Both the position numbers and the translations under genes were made by a program. A stretch of 64,000 bases of DNA from Corallium rubrum. Its lineage: Eukaryota > Cnidaria > Anthozoa > Scleralcyonacea > Coralliidae. The notes beneath the pieces were generated by a model, which made no database searches, was not told the DNA's origin, and was given only the letters and a program-made list of their open reading frames with translations. The DNA is taken from assembly GCA_964035015.1 (NCBI GenBank), contig OZ036015.1, positions 8,235,309 through 8,299,308 of the forward strand, written 5' to 3'. Of this stretch, positions 18,443 through 27,997 are shown in pieces. Within the stretch, counting starts at the first letter, position 1. Each line of letters opens with the position of its first letter.

Positions 18443-19652
18443 ATGTTGCAGGAAGATAGAATCAATCCGAGCTACAAACTAAAGAAACCGGACAGTAGTA
18501 AGAAAGGCACTAGGAGAGTAGTCGACGTAACATTCAACCCAACACATGTATCCTCTGGTCAGGACCTGTATGTAAAGCTGTCGACACTACCAGTTAATCA
18601 TGTACTAATTCCTGGTAGTAGGATGCTTACATTCACCCTGAAAAATGGTAATAAGGAGTCATACCATCAGAACAACCTTAAGTCCACACTGTTCAAGCAA
18701 GTAACCCACAAGCTTAATGGGGAAATATACAGGGACCTGAATGAAGCCCATGTTCTTAGGTGCTATGAGGACCTTTGGTCTAAGTCAAAGCGGGTTGGAA
18801 AAATTGATCAAGGTCTTGGTGGGAGTGTGAATCTTGCTAAGCTTAGAAGTCAGGATGCAAGTGGTGACTCTAGTGTTGCTGGTGATGCCCTTGTGAATGG
18901 AATCTATGGTGACAGGTTCACAATACCTATTGATGATGACTGGCTTAGTGAAAATGGAGCCATCTATCCCCAAGCATTGCAGAACACACATGAGACCATA
19001 CTAAAGATCAACACACCAGCTAACGTGTTACTCCCCGGAGGTAGTGGTAAGGCTGTGCCAGCAAGCTTCAGACTTGATAACCTTAAGCTGAGGTATGAGA
19101 CAGTCGAGAATGAGATGCTAGCAGGTGAGGTTGAGGGGATTTACAGCAGGGGGAAGTCTTCCTATTACAGTCACGCCACCCTGGTTAAGACCTTTCCAGT
19201 TACTGCTGCAAGCACAAAGATTCATGAGAATGTGAACTTACCAAGGAAGTCCCTTAGAAATATCGTAATGATCTTTAAAAGAACTACTGACGGAAGTGAG
19301 TCTTTCTACTACCCATCTATTGAAAGTGTTAAGATAAGTTTTCAGGGCCAGCCAAACTTCCTTTATACACAGTGAGGCCAGTAGGGTGTTCTTCCCAAGT
19401 GATGACAGGTTTGATAGGAATGTTAGTGAGGCGAGTTTCTTCAGTGATAAGTTTGCCCTGGTCTGTGACTTCTCAACAACAGCGTTAAAGAGAGTACAGG
19501 GTCAGGGTGTGAAGCTAACTGACACACAGAATGGAATACTTATCGAGGTTGAGAAAAGTGCTGGGACCACTGCCTGTACCTGCTACCTTTACGTGCTGTC
19601 GGATGGGCTAATAAACCTGGCTAATGGTCAGCTTCAGTCTATTCAGTATTAG
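18443..19652 (+). pseudogene. Major capsid protein, frame-broken near the C-terminus
   Basis: The first frame (18443-19375, 310 residues) has the pattern of Polinton double-jelly-roll capsid proteins: VVDVTFNPTHVSSGQDLYVK, VNHVLIPGSRMLTF, then a NNLKSTLFKQVTHKLNGEIY strand region and a CYEDLW motif. The C-terminal strands (FALVCDFSTT, TQNGILIEVEK, CYLYVLSDG) lie in the +1 frame up to 19652. The first frame stops at TGA 19373-19375, and the +1 frame is open across it. It would form the hexon-like shell. The start context is TTAGTCTATG. Family call by pattern memory; the break is seen directly. The ATPase follows after three bases. Confidence 0.7.
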
Positions 19653-19655
19653 TGT

Positions 19656-20252
19656 ATGGATAAGCCGGAGACTATTCTGATAGTTGGACCATCTGGATGT
19701 GGTAAAACTTACACATTGCTTAACGAAATACTTTCTGTAGAGTACGGGAAGTATTTTGACTTTATCATAATACTCTGTCCTACACTATGGATAAATATGA
19801 CATACCTAGACTGGGGATATCTTAATAGCGACCCAGATGTCATAGGACTTAGCATAAGCCCAGATAGATTAGACCCTGTTATTGAGGCTGTAGTAAAAAT
19901 TTACTCTGGATCTAAGACTGCTGTAATAGTTGATGACATGAGTAACACAGGTGATCAACATCTTAACGACGGCATGCTGGCTTTTTTATCATACAGTGGT
20001 AGGCATTATAATATCACATTGTTCATTCTAACGCAAAAGCTAAACAGTGTCGCGACTGGTATAAGGGACAACACCACCAGACTTCTGTTTTTCAGTACGC
20101 ATAACAGGAGAAGTATGAAGGTGTTAAGGGATGAGTTTTTTGGATATATAGCAGACGATGAAATGGAAAAGTCTATTATTGCGCAGCTTGCCACTGGTAA
20201 ATACCTTGACATTCAACTCAGTGCGCAGCCACCGACCTATGAGGTTAAATGA
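19656..20252 (+). CDS. Genome-packaging ATPase (A32/FtsK-HerA type)
   Basis: The 198-residue P-loop ATPase has Walker A GPSGCGKT (residues 11-18), Walker B TAVIVDDMS (88-96) with the acidic pair, and a downstream FILTQKL motif where packaging ATPases have a conserved polar residue. This is the motor that fills capsids with DNA in Polintons and related viruses. The length is usual for the family and the frame intact. The start ATG follows TTAGTGT three bases after the capsid stop, so the two are tightly linked. Confidence 0.9.
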   Translation: MDKPETILIVGPSGCGKTYTLLNEILSVEYGKYFDFIIILCPTLWINMTYLDWGYLNSDPDVIGLSISPDRLDPVIEAVVKIYSGSKTAVIVDDMSNTGDQHLNDGMLAFLSYSGRHYNITLFILTQKLNSVATGIRDNTTRLLFFSTHNRRSMKVLRDEFFGYIADDEMEKSIIAQLATGKYLDIQLSAQPPTYEVK

Positions 20253-20267
20253 AACATAACCTAATGT

Positions 20268-20795
20268 ATGCCTAAGAGGGAAGGTAAGCGCAGTAAAAAT
20301 GAGCCAGTTGTTATTGAAGATGAAGCTATCGAAAAACTAGTTGACGAGCTGCAGGTTGCGGAAGAAAGTGTTGCTAAAACTGATGAGCATAGCGCAGACA
20401 CCAGGCGTGAGGAACTTATAGTTGCGTCTGATGATGGGTACATTACCCAGAAGTCCGGACATATAAGAAAATGTAGTGAGAAGACATTAGACAAAATTTA
20501 CAAGGCCTATGAAGCTAAAAGGAAGAAGGACGCAGATGGGTTCCTAACAGATTTACTAATAAGTCAGTTCTCAACAATGCTTGGTGGCCTTGACGCAATT
20601 GAGGATCCTGTTGCGCTAACAGATGAACTTAAAAGTAATGGTATACTGAGAAAAGATGTTGAGAGCATTATATCAGTAGTTAGCCCATACATACCCCTAA
20701 TAGGATTACTTGGAGGTGTTGCTATAACTGGTAAGCATATATACCAGCATAAGAATACTACACAACCTATAATATATGAACAAGACCCTAAGTAG
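20268..20795 (+). CDS. Hypothetical protein with C-terminal membrane segment
   Basis: The 175-residue product has a basic N-terminus (MPKREGKRSK), an acidic helical stretch (about 17-70), a helical part, and one hydrophobic segment (ISVVSPYIPLIGLLGGVAIT) at about 135-154. A TTAAA box is 18 nt upstream of a CTAATGTATG start. It overlaps the next gene by 20 nt. No family recognised; adenain-type protease residues are not visible here. Confidence 0.6.
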   Translation: MPKREGKRSKNEPVVIEDEAIEKLVDELQVAEESVAKTDEHSADTRREELIVASDDGYITQKSGHIRKCSEKTLDKIYKAYEAKRKKDADGFLTDLLISQFSTMLGGLDAIEDPVALTDELKSNGILRKDVESIISVVSPYIPLIGLLGGVAITGKHIYQHKNTTQPIIYEQDPK

Positions 20796-22161
20796 ATTCT
20801 TCGCTAAGTACCCATATGCTGACAAAAGTAAGTTTATAACTAGCTCGGTATTTGGTAAGACAGAACCAGGTGTGTTCTTCGGACCTGTCGGCTCTGATAA
20901 AACATACATCTACACCGAGGACCAGGAATTTAAAAGTAATGAAAACTATACCAAGTACCTGACATCAAATAAACCACCGCCAAGATTTCCAAAAATATGG
21001 CTAGGTGGTGGTACTGTCCAGAAAGTCCAGGGAAAAAGACATTGGGAGAAGGATGTTGAGGGAAAACACGACTTCTCAAAGTTTACATACTTGTCTGAGA
21101 AGGCTATAGACTACGACCTTAACAATTTCAGGGTCTATGTTAACGACCATAACTTTTTCATGTCTAAATTACCAGTACTTAACCCAGGAAATAGGACGGA
21201 TATTGCTGTGTGGTGGAATAACAACGAACCTTACTACCAGTTAATCTTCGCTGTCTACCTAAGTACGTACTGCTGTGGTGTTGGGGTTGAGCATCTAAAG
21301 TTCTCCGATGATGTTTATCCAGTGGTTACGTCTATTATGCGCTTCCATGTGTACTTCACTACCCAACGTATACTAAGGCGCCTTATAAAGGAAAAGAAAA
21401 GTGACCTAATGAGGGAATTTGGTGCTGGTAAGGATGTAATTGACAAGATGGGAAATATACCTAGAGAGAAAAAGTTCCTGATTAATCCGCACTCTGGTCA
21501 GCATCATGACCGAGCATTAAAGGAGTGGATGTGGCGTCTTAACCCTGATTATAAAACACACTACAGAAGGTTCATACCACTTAAGACAGATGGTTTTACC
21601 AGGATAGGGCTCCAATATCTAAACGAGTCTATCGAGGCTTATGTCTATGCTGTCCTAGGCTCTCAAGCTAAAACAAGGGTAAGTATCGTTAAGAAGGGTG
21701 CCGGAAGTCTGGAGTCACAACAGGAATTCAGAGTCCTCGTAAATGATGCCGTCGTTAACTACTCTGTTAGCACTTGGATTCTGAATATGAACAGATCAAT
21801 ATCAGATACTAACGTAACCCAGAACTTGGCCATAAGTCCTGACACATGGTTAGTGCCAGGGTCACTCACAATACTGAAGAAAAAAATTATTGGATATAAC
21901 AACTTACTCAAACACGCGTCTGATGCTATGAAATTTGGTATTAACTCTAAAGTAAACTACCAGCAGGTTGTCCACAAACAACCAAAGAAGATACACCAGA
22001 AATATGTCCCACATCTGGAAACATTAGATGAGGAACCGGAGAAGCCGCACAAGGAAAATGTAGCCGTCCATACACCTGACACAAATCCGGATAATAAGTT
22101 GGGGATTATCTTGGCTGTAACAGCTGTGGCCGGGTATCTGTTCAGTAAAAATGTCTTATAG
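20776..22161 (+). CDS. Large structural candidate with C-terminal membrane anchor
   Basis: The 461-residue protein has Trp-, Tyr- and Asp-rich stretches (AVWWNNNEPYYQLIFAVYLS), a conserved-looking block (FIPLKTDGFTRIGLQYLNES), a proline- and lysine-rich linker, and a single terminal membrane segment (LGIILAVTAVAGYLF). It overlaps the preceding gene and is followed by the 22165 gene after three bases. I believe similar proteins occur in cnidarian Polintons but know no function. A membrane-bound virion or entry component is only one possibility. Confidence 0.6.
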   Translation: MNKTLSRFFAKYPYADKSKFITSSVFGKTEPGVFFGPVGSDKTYIYTEDQEFKSNENYTKYLTSNKPPPRFPKIWLGGGTVQKVQGKRHWEKDVEGKHDFSKFTYLSEKAIDYDLNNFRVYVNDHNFFMSKLPVLNPGNRTDIAVWWNNNEPYYQLIFAVYLSTYCCGVGVEHLKFSDDVYPVVTSIMRFHVYFTTQRILRRLIKEKKSDLMREFGAGKDVIDKMGNIPREKKFLINPHSGQHHDRALKEWMWRLNPDYKTHYRRFIPLKTDGFTRIGLQYLNESIEAYVYAVLGSQAKTRVSIVKKGAGSLESQQEFRVLVNDAVVNYSVSTWILNMNRSISDTNVTQNLAISPDTWLVPGSLTILKKKIIGYNNLLKHASDAMKFGINSKVNYQQVVHKQPKKIHQKYVPHLETLDEEPEKPHKENVAVHTPDTNPDNKLGIILAVTAVAGYLFSKNVL

Positions 22162-22164
22162 TAT

Positions 22165-22959
22165 ATGAGTCTGTTTTATGGTCACAACAGACCGATCACT
22201 AATAAACAGCTCAACGATAAACTAAAAGAGGTCCTTCATACGAAGCCCGTCCCCGACTATAAGGTCATCTTTGACCTAAACGTAACCAGAGCCAGTAAAA
22301 ACGCAATCTCCAAACTTCCTCCCTTTGTTGATTACATAGAAGACAGGGACGGTGAGACCAGAACCAATTCAGCCATGTTTTGGAGACCTCCTAGTGTCAA
22401 CCCACAGCTAAGCACTGCTGGCGATCATCACTTCCTTTACCCTGAAACGACGATAAGAACAGCCTTCCACGCTAACGTGTCCAGACTCATGTTCACCGAT
22501 GTCTCGGTTTTCGTTGTGGTAAAGAGGAATAGTATAAGACCAAAGCTGAATGTTTGGGAAACAATTGTTTCCAATGATAGTGCTGGCAAAGGTAGGAACC
22601 TTGGGTTTAAAGCTGGGGTGAGTGACAAACTGGTCTTCAGTGGGATGACACCATCTAGGTCCAACGAGTGTACGATTCCAGCGAAGTTTATCGGAAAGAA
22701 GATCCTAATATCTATTCACTGGCTATCTGGGCTTAGAGTGTCACACATTAGGATAAACGGCGAGAAACTGAGAGACTCATATTCTGTTAGCAACATCGGA
22801 CAAATAGGGACACCTTATCTTGATGTGTTTGGGGTAAACAGCTTAAAAAGTTTTTATTCAGACATCAACTTTTACGGTATGAGGATCGTGGAGGGTCGTC
22901 TTGGGGAATCTGACATTGAGAAAATCTGTAAGGAGGTCATGGTTGAATATGACCTGTAA
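22165..22959 (+). CDS. LamG/concanavalin A-like protein
   Basis: The 264-residue protein has an N-terminal 70-residue region and a C-terminal beta-rich domain ending [20 protein letters not shown], the closing strand and G-x-L-S-x-x-(D/E)-I turn typical of LamG/ConA-like lectin folds. Such domains often sit at the tips of viral and phage fibres, so a receptor- or glycan-binding role is plausible but inferred. The ATG is in the TTATAGTATATG context. It is the last complete gene before the right terminal repeat. Confidence 0.6.
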   Translation: MSLFYGHNRPITNKQLNDKLKEVLHTKPVPDYKVIFDLNVTRASKNAISKLPPFVDYIEDRDGETRTNSAMFWRPPSVNPQLSTAGDHHFLYPETTIRTAFHANVSRLMFTDVSVFVVVKRNSIRPKLNVWETIVSNDSAGKGRNLGFKAGVSDKLVFSGMTPSRSNECTIPAKFIGKKILISIHWLSGLRVSHIRINGEKLRDSYSVSNIGQIGTPYLDVFGVNSLKSFYSDINFYGMRIVEGRLGESDIEKICKEVMVEYDL

Positions 22960-22967
22960 TCGGAGTG

Positions 22968-23149
22968 AGAACTATAAGAAGTGTTAATCATCAGTTAGGC
23001 TCCTACGAAGTTAACAAGGTTTCGCTCAGCTGCTTTGATGATAAGAGGTATATACTTGATGACGGGGTTAGTAGCTATGCTTACGGACATAAGCTAATCC
23101 AGAATTTTGGTGATGTGTTTTATAGCTGCGGGTTTGCCTTTATTGACTG
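22968..23149 (+). pseudogene. Duplicated 3' end of DNA polymerase B
   Basis: About 60 codons match the C-terminus of the polymerase at roughly 80% identity ([19 protein letters not shown], then [14 protein letters not shown], ending GFAFID), in inverted orientation at the other end of the element. There is no start codon context and no upstream polymerase sequence. With the shared CCGGTAAAAGTAAACAGAAA stretch that follows, it appears to be the decayed inner part of a formerly longer terminal repeat. Confidence 0.85.
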
Positions 23150-23328
23150 ATAGCCGGTAAAAGTAAACAGAAATTGCCACCTGCAGAAAATATGCAAAAC
23201 TGGCCTGACGGCAGCTGAAACCAAAACTTTAATTTATGGGCTAAAATGATTGGCCGTCCCCTTGCCACCCGCATACGTTAAACAGTTAAATCTCGCTGAG
23301 CTGCTCTGACGATCATTTCCAATCAAGC
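23150..23328. repeat. Degenerate inner extension of the right terminal repeat
   Basis: 23155-23220 is the diverged mirror of 6500-6570 (GCTGCCGTC motif, CCGGTAAAAGTAAACAG). At 23289-23315 a stretch (TCTCGCTGAGCTGCTCTGACG) resembles the polymerase 3' coding sequence again (TTTCGCTCAGCTGCTTTGAT), suggesting repeated unequal exchanges at this end. There are no intact frames. Confidence 0.55.
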
Positions 23329-24545
23329 ACCACCTGCAGAAAATATGCAAATTCAGTCAGACGGCAGCTGAAAAAATCATCCACTCTAACGCACACATCC
23401 CTATAGCTTCACTCTTATGAAACCACCACATTATATACAGTCTCCCTACATAAATCCTTCATACGGTTGTTAATACCACTCCTCTTCTTCACAAGACCCC
23501 TTCTAGTCTTCTTCTCTACAGTGAGCAGCAACTATAAACGGTCATTATCCGTATCCATGTAAACAACATTCCATTGAGCGCTAACAACCCCAACTTTTTT
23601 AAGTTGCGTTGAAAAAAAAAATAAAAAAATAAACGTAGCTTAAAAAAGTTCGGGTTGCTAGCGCTCAATGGAATGTCAACATTAGTGTCACGTGACACTT
23701 GTCTACGGAGTAGAATGAAGAAGTTTTCTGTTACTGGGAGTTTGTAAGAGTGCTAGTATAGGCTGTTAATATAGAGCTTTAAAAACGCCGGCGTACAGTC
23801 AAAAGGCGGACTACTTAATAAAATCTGACTTGGATTCTGTGAAGACTTGTATTTTGGAAGATCGGTGGCAACCGACTGGTCTGGCGAGTTGGGGGCAAAA
23901 TAAACTGGTCCATAAAATGGAAAAATTTCTGGCTATGTTATATACCAATTGAGGAAACGGTTGATGATGACATAACCAACTTCTACATTGCCAAGCCTTG
24001 GACCAAGCCATGATGCTAAGCCGTGGGCCACTTAAAGCGCTAACGGCAGGACTATGACATAAGTCATTGAAAAGCCGTGGACCATTAAAAGGGCCAACGG
24101 CAGGGCCAACGGCAGGTCCAACGGCGAAAAGTGATGGTAGCGGTGACATACACCCGGGAGAAATGAGCTGGTATTCTCCAAACTGTCGCCTGTCGCCAGC
24201 TCATAATTCTCCCTAGATTATTTCGTATATCACTAAACTAAAAGTGCTAAGCCGCGTTCCAAGTCTCGGGCCGGTCCTATAGAGGGCGATACTAGGACTT
24301 GCCCTAGTATCACCCTGAGGGACTAGCCACGACCTGACCAACGGCAGGGCCAGCAGACGGAACCAAATAATGGCGACTTAGCGGAAAAGTGATGGTACCG
24401 GGCTATGGAAAAAAGTGGTGCATTCGGCCAACTAAAAACATCCCTGGGAGCGGACAAAAACCTCGTCTACGCCTCTGGGAGAAGAGGTACCCCTGTAGTA
24501 GCACCCAAAATAAACTGCGCTGGTACCCCCATATCCTATACTACT
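23329..24545. repeat. Polinton right terminal inverted repeat (1,217 bp)
   Basis: The mirror of 5280-6496, ending CCTATACTACT and flanked by the duplicated AGTGTT at 24546-24551. It contains the mirror hairpin at 23566-23676. Confidence 0.93.
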
Positions 24546-24551
24546 AGTGTT
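24546..24551. other. Right 6-bp target-site duplication of the Polinton (AGTGTT)
   Basis: An exact copy of 5274-5279. Everything from here to 25254 (about 700 bp) is intron sequence in which I see no gene or named repeat. Confidence 0.95.
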
Positions 24552-25254
24552 TGTGGTCACAAAAGCAGAAGAAAGTTTAACGGTAGGAGATTCGTATTTA
24601 ACAGTTTAGCTGAGTTAAAACAGAAGAAAATGAAAATTAATATAAATAATATATTATCTAGAATTGTCTTTGAACGCTAGAACGTTGACATTGTGCGATT
24701 TGTGTCTTTGTCTGTTTATATATACTTTTGAATGAAAATTTGTCATTTGGTTCATCTCGTTTTTTTTTAATATTGACATTGCATCTCCTTTCGGTGTTTC
24801 AATACCATAGAAATAATACACGACTACAGTTGAACCTTGCTAACTAATTTTCTGGATGTTTTCCGATCTGTGTTCATTAATACAACAAAAAACGGAAATT
24901 AGGGGAGGGGGGTGTTAAACAATGCATATAAAGTGGGCGAGGGGTTGTTGCGTTCATGTACTTCAGTAAGTCACTAACAAACTGTGTATTGTCACAAATC
25001 CCTGTGGACTGAGGCCTCAATCAATCTACAGACACGTGTTTCTCTTCTACAGCTCATCAGTGTAGCTTGGAACCCATCTAGATGCGAGAACACCATTTTA
25101 TTTATCCCCCAGCAACTGCCAGTAACAGCCGCTTGTGGGACAATACTGGACATGCGCACATCTAGATAGGCGCACATTCATCATATGATATTTCTTCACT
25201 GCTGCATGTACAATAGAAGAATGTTTTCTAACTGACTGACTACAATAATCTTCA

Positions 25255-25896
25255 TTAACTCATTGCTGCCCAGGATGTCTGAGGGTTCTCTCTTTGATGA
25301 GTACAATCATCTCGTGTTAGACAGAATAAAGCAATAAAGGAACTATTTTTGACCAACTCACGCAGGAATCGGTTAATCACTTGTTAACTCATTGCTACCT
25401 AGGATGTCTGAGGGTTCTCTCTTTGATGAGTAAAATCATCTGGTGTTAGACAGAATAAAACAATAAAGGAACTATTTTTGACCAACTCAAGCAGGAATCG
25501 GTTAATCACTTGTTAACTCATTGCTACCTAGGATGTCTGAGGGTTCTCTCTTTGATGAGTAAAATCATTTGGTGTTAGACAGAATAAAACAATAAAGGAA
25601 CTATTTTTGACCAGTTCAGGTAGGAATGGGTTAATCACTTGTTAACTCATTGCTACCTAGGATGTCTGAGGGTTCTCTCTTTGATGAGTAAAATCATCTG
25701 GTGTTAGACACAGTAAAACAATAAAGGAACTATTTTTGACCAGCTCAGGTAGGAATGGGTTAATCACTTGTTAACTCATTGCTGCCTAGGATGGCTCAGA
25801 GGGTTCCCTCTTTGGTGAGTAAAATCATCTGGTATTAGATAGAGTAAAACAATAAAGGAACCATTTTTGGTCAGCTCAGGCAAGAATGGGTTAATG
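25255..25896. repeat. Five tandem 129-bp units
   Basis: Units begin TTAACTCATTGCT at 25255, 25384, 25513, 25642 and 25771. They include CTGAGGGTTCTCTCTTTGATG and end before TTAATCACTTG. The first and last copies are most diverged. Intron of the Rab gene, just upstream of the NKxD exon in plus coordinates. No coding role. Confidence 0.9.
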
Positions 25897-25931
25897 TACA
25901 AATAGAAAGAAAAAGAAAAAGAAAGTTTTAC

Positions 25932-26021
25932 CTTTTCACCAGATTGTTTGGAAACTTCACGCTCATTTTCTAAGTCAGTTTTATTTCCAACAATAATTAA
26001 CTGTTCTTTGCCCAGACCATA
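25932..26021 (-). CDS. Rab-type GTPase, exon with NKxD motif
   Basis: The exon is 90 bases, phase 0, with acceptor TCGTCTAG and donor GTAAAA. It encodes 30 residues with IIVGNKTDLENEREVS, the guanine-specifying G4 motif. The next intron (25931 down to 3932, 22.0 kb) contains the whole 19.3-kb Polinton. Confidence 0.85.
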
Positions 26022-26054
26022 CTAGACGAAGAAATGAGGAAAGTTCTGAATTGA

Positions 26055-27058
26055 ACGCCACACCATAAATAACACCACACCACACCACAAACAACACCAC
26101 ACCACACCACAGACAACACCACACCACACCACACCACACCACAATTAACACCACACCACAAACAACACCACACCACACCACACCACAGACCACACCACAC
26201 CACACCACAAATAACACCACACCACAAACAACACCACACCACACCACACCACACCACACCACAAAAAACACACCACCACACCAGAGACAACACCACACCA
26301 GAGACAACACCACACCAGAGACAACACCACACCACAGACAACACACCACCACACCACAGATAACACCACACCACAGACAATACCACACCACAGACAACAC
26401 TATCATTGTATATAGGTGTCTATAGTATTAGGCACCTTGACAAATTTTTTAAAATAAAATAAAAATAAAAACAGACAACACCACACCACACCGCAGACAA
26501 CACACCACCACACCACAGATAACACCACACCACAGACAATACCACACCACACCACACCACACCACAGACAACACCCACACCACAGACAACACCACACATC
26601 ACACCAGACAACACTCAGCACCACATGTCACACCAGACAACACTATATCAGACCACGCTATGTACACATGACAGGCAACACCACACCACAGACAAACCAC
26701 ACCACAGACAACACCACACCACAGAAAACACCACACCATAGACAACACCACACCACATACAACACCACACCACACCACAGACAACACGACACCACAGACA
26801 CACCACACCACACCACTGACAACACCACACCACAGACAACACCACACCACACCACAGACAACACCACACCACACCACACCACACCACACCACAGACAACA
26901 CCACACCATAGACAACACCACAGACAACACCACACATCACACCAGATGACACCACACCACAGAAAACACCACACCACAGAAAACACCACACCATAGAAAA
27001 CACCACACCACAGACAACACCACACATCATACCAGACAACACTATATCAGACCACACC
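26055..27058. repeat. CACCACA minisatellite
   Basis: Degenerate arrays of ACACCACACCACA and ACAGACAACACC fill about 1 kb, interrupted at 26410-26470 by unrelated AT-rich sequence. The many open frames (Val/Cys/Gly/Trp-rich on the minus strand, His/Thr-rich on the plus) are artefacts of the repeat. It is in the intron between the NKxD and LVYDIT exons of the Rab gene. Confidence 0.95.
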
Positions 27059-27525
27059 AAGGGCGTAAGAACCGGGGGGGCTAAGGGGCTGCGGCCCCCA
27101 ATATTTTATCTTGCTGATATTAGCCCCCCCAATATTTTGCTCAACTACGGTTTGAGATTAAATGAGTTAAAGAGATCGTTGGTAATAATTTATAAAAATA
27201 AAAAATAAATCCTCCTAACACCATAAAAATATGAATTTCTTTCGTACAGAATGGGAAATTCGTCATATGACCGAAATCTATTTCTCTGCAGGCATCACCA
27301 GGCAGGGACGTGAGGGGCCTGGGCTGCAGTAGAACCCAGTACGCACAGCGCATAGGTAGAACCCCCATGCTATGTGACCATTTTTCTGAAGCTGAAAACT
27401 AGTCGTGGACCCCCTAGGCGGATTTGTGGCAAAGCTGCGAATGCGCATTACACAAACTCAAGTACACCCCCCCCCCCCCCAAAGTAACACTGTTTCCTAC
27501 ACCCCTTGACCACACTATGTACACA

Positions 27526-27690
27526 TGACAGGCAACACCACACCACATAATTATGACACCACACCACATACAACACCACATATTGCACCAGACAACACCA
27601 CACCACAGGCAACACCATACCACAGACAACACCAGCCCACACCATACCATACCACACTAGACAACACAACACCACACCACAACATCACTG
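27526..27690. repeat. CACCACA minisatellite, second block
   Basis: The same repeat resumes 15 bp before the LVYDIT exon. Between the blocks (27060-27525), a GGGCGTAAGAACCGGGGGGG start and polyC/G tracts resemble eroded transposon ends, but no element could be bounded. Confidence 0.85.
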
Positions 27691-27704
27691 TCATCAAAAC
27701 TTAC

Positions 27705-27782
27705 AGATTCAATGTCTTTCAACCATGATGTAAGTTTTTGAAAAGTTTCTTCATTAGTTATATCATACACCAATATTAAACC
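27705..27782 (-). CDS. Rab-type GTPase, exon with LVYDIT motif
   Basis: The exon is 78 bases, phase 0 at both ends, with acceptor TTCTGCTAG and donor GTAAGT. It encodes 26 residues beginning GLILVYDITNEETFQKL, the beta-4/alpha-3 segment typical of Rabs. It is squeezed between two CACCACA minisatellite blocks, yet the frame is intact. Confidence 0.85.
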
Positions 27783-27865
27783 CTAGCAGAAGAAATATCA
27801 AGAAAAAACCCAATTAGAAAGAAATCTTTATGGAAACTTTTATATACAATGCATATATACTGTAC

Positions 27866-27926
27866 CTTTGTTCCTCGGAAATGAAGCTTAGTAAAAGTTC
27901 TGAATCTTTCTTGTCCAACAGTGTCC
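27866..27926 (-). CDS. Rab-type GTPase, exon with DxxGQE motif
   Basis: The acceptor is ...TTTCATTCAG and the donor AAG|GTACAG. The 61 bases give one base completing a codon (presumably Trp) plus 20 codons starting DTVGQERFRTFTKLHFRGTK. This is the switch II segment, with Gln in the catalytic position and Val where most Rabs have Ala. The exon sits just downstream of a 48-bp tandem repeat in the preceding intron. Confidence 0.85.
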
Positions 27927-27997
27927 CTGAATGAAAGTATCAACAGGGTATTTGGATGTGATAAAATAATTAGCTGTCTGCAGCAGTGCTGACTGGC

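Larger units (their letters stand above)
5280..24545. mobile_element. Polinton/Maverick (virus-like DNA transposon)
   Basis: The 19,266-bp element starts AG and ends CT, has 1,217-bp inverted ends and a 6-bp target duplication. It encodes the Polinton set: protein-primed DNA polymerase B, retroviral-type integrase with chromodomain, packaging ATPase and a double-jelly-roll type capsid candidate. An adenain-like protease, normally present, was not recognised. Two divergent gene blocks meet at 15081-15133. It lies in a Rab-gene intron. Near-identical ends imply a recent insertion, yet at least three genes carry frame breaks. Large animal Polintons are regarded as endogenous adintovirus-like viruses. 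Confidence 0.95.

Noticed and set aside
25981..26406. A 141-codon frame overlapping the Rab NKxD exon
   Set aside because: Its sequence is the minisatellite translated in another phase; the real exon frame has GT/AG borders and the G4 motif.
26055..27690. Val/Cys/Gly/Trp-rich minus-strand frames and His/Thr-rich plus-strand frames
   Set aside because: Artefacts of the CACCACA minisatellite in a Rab intron.
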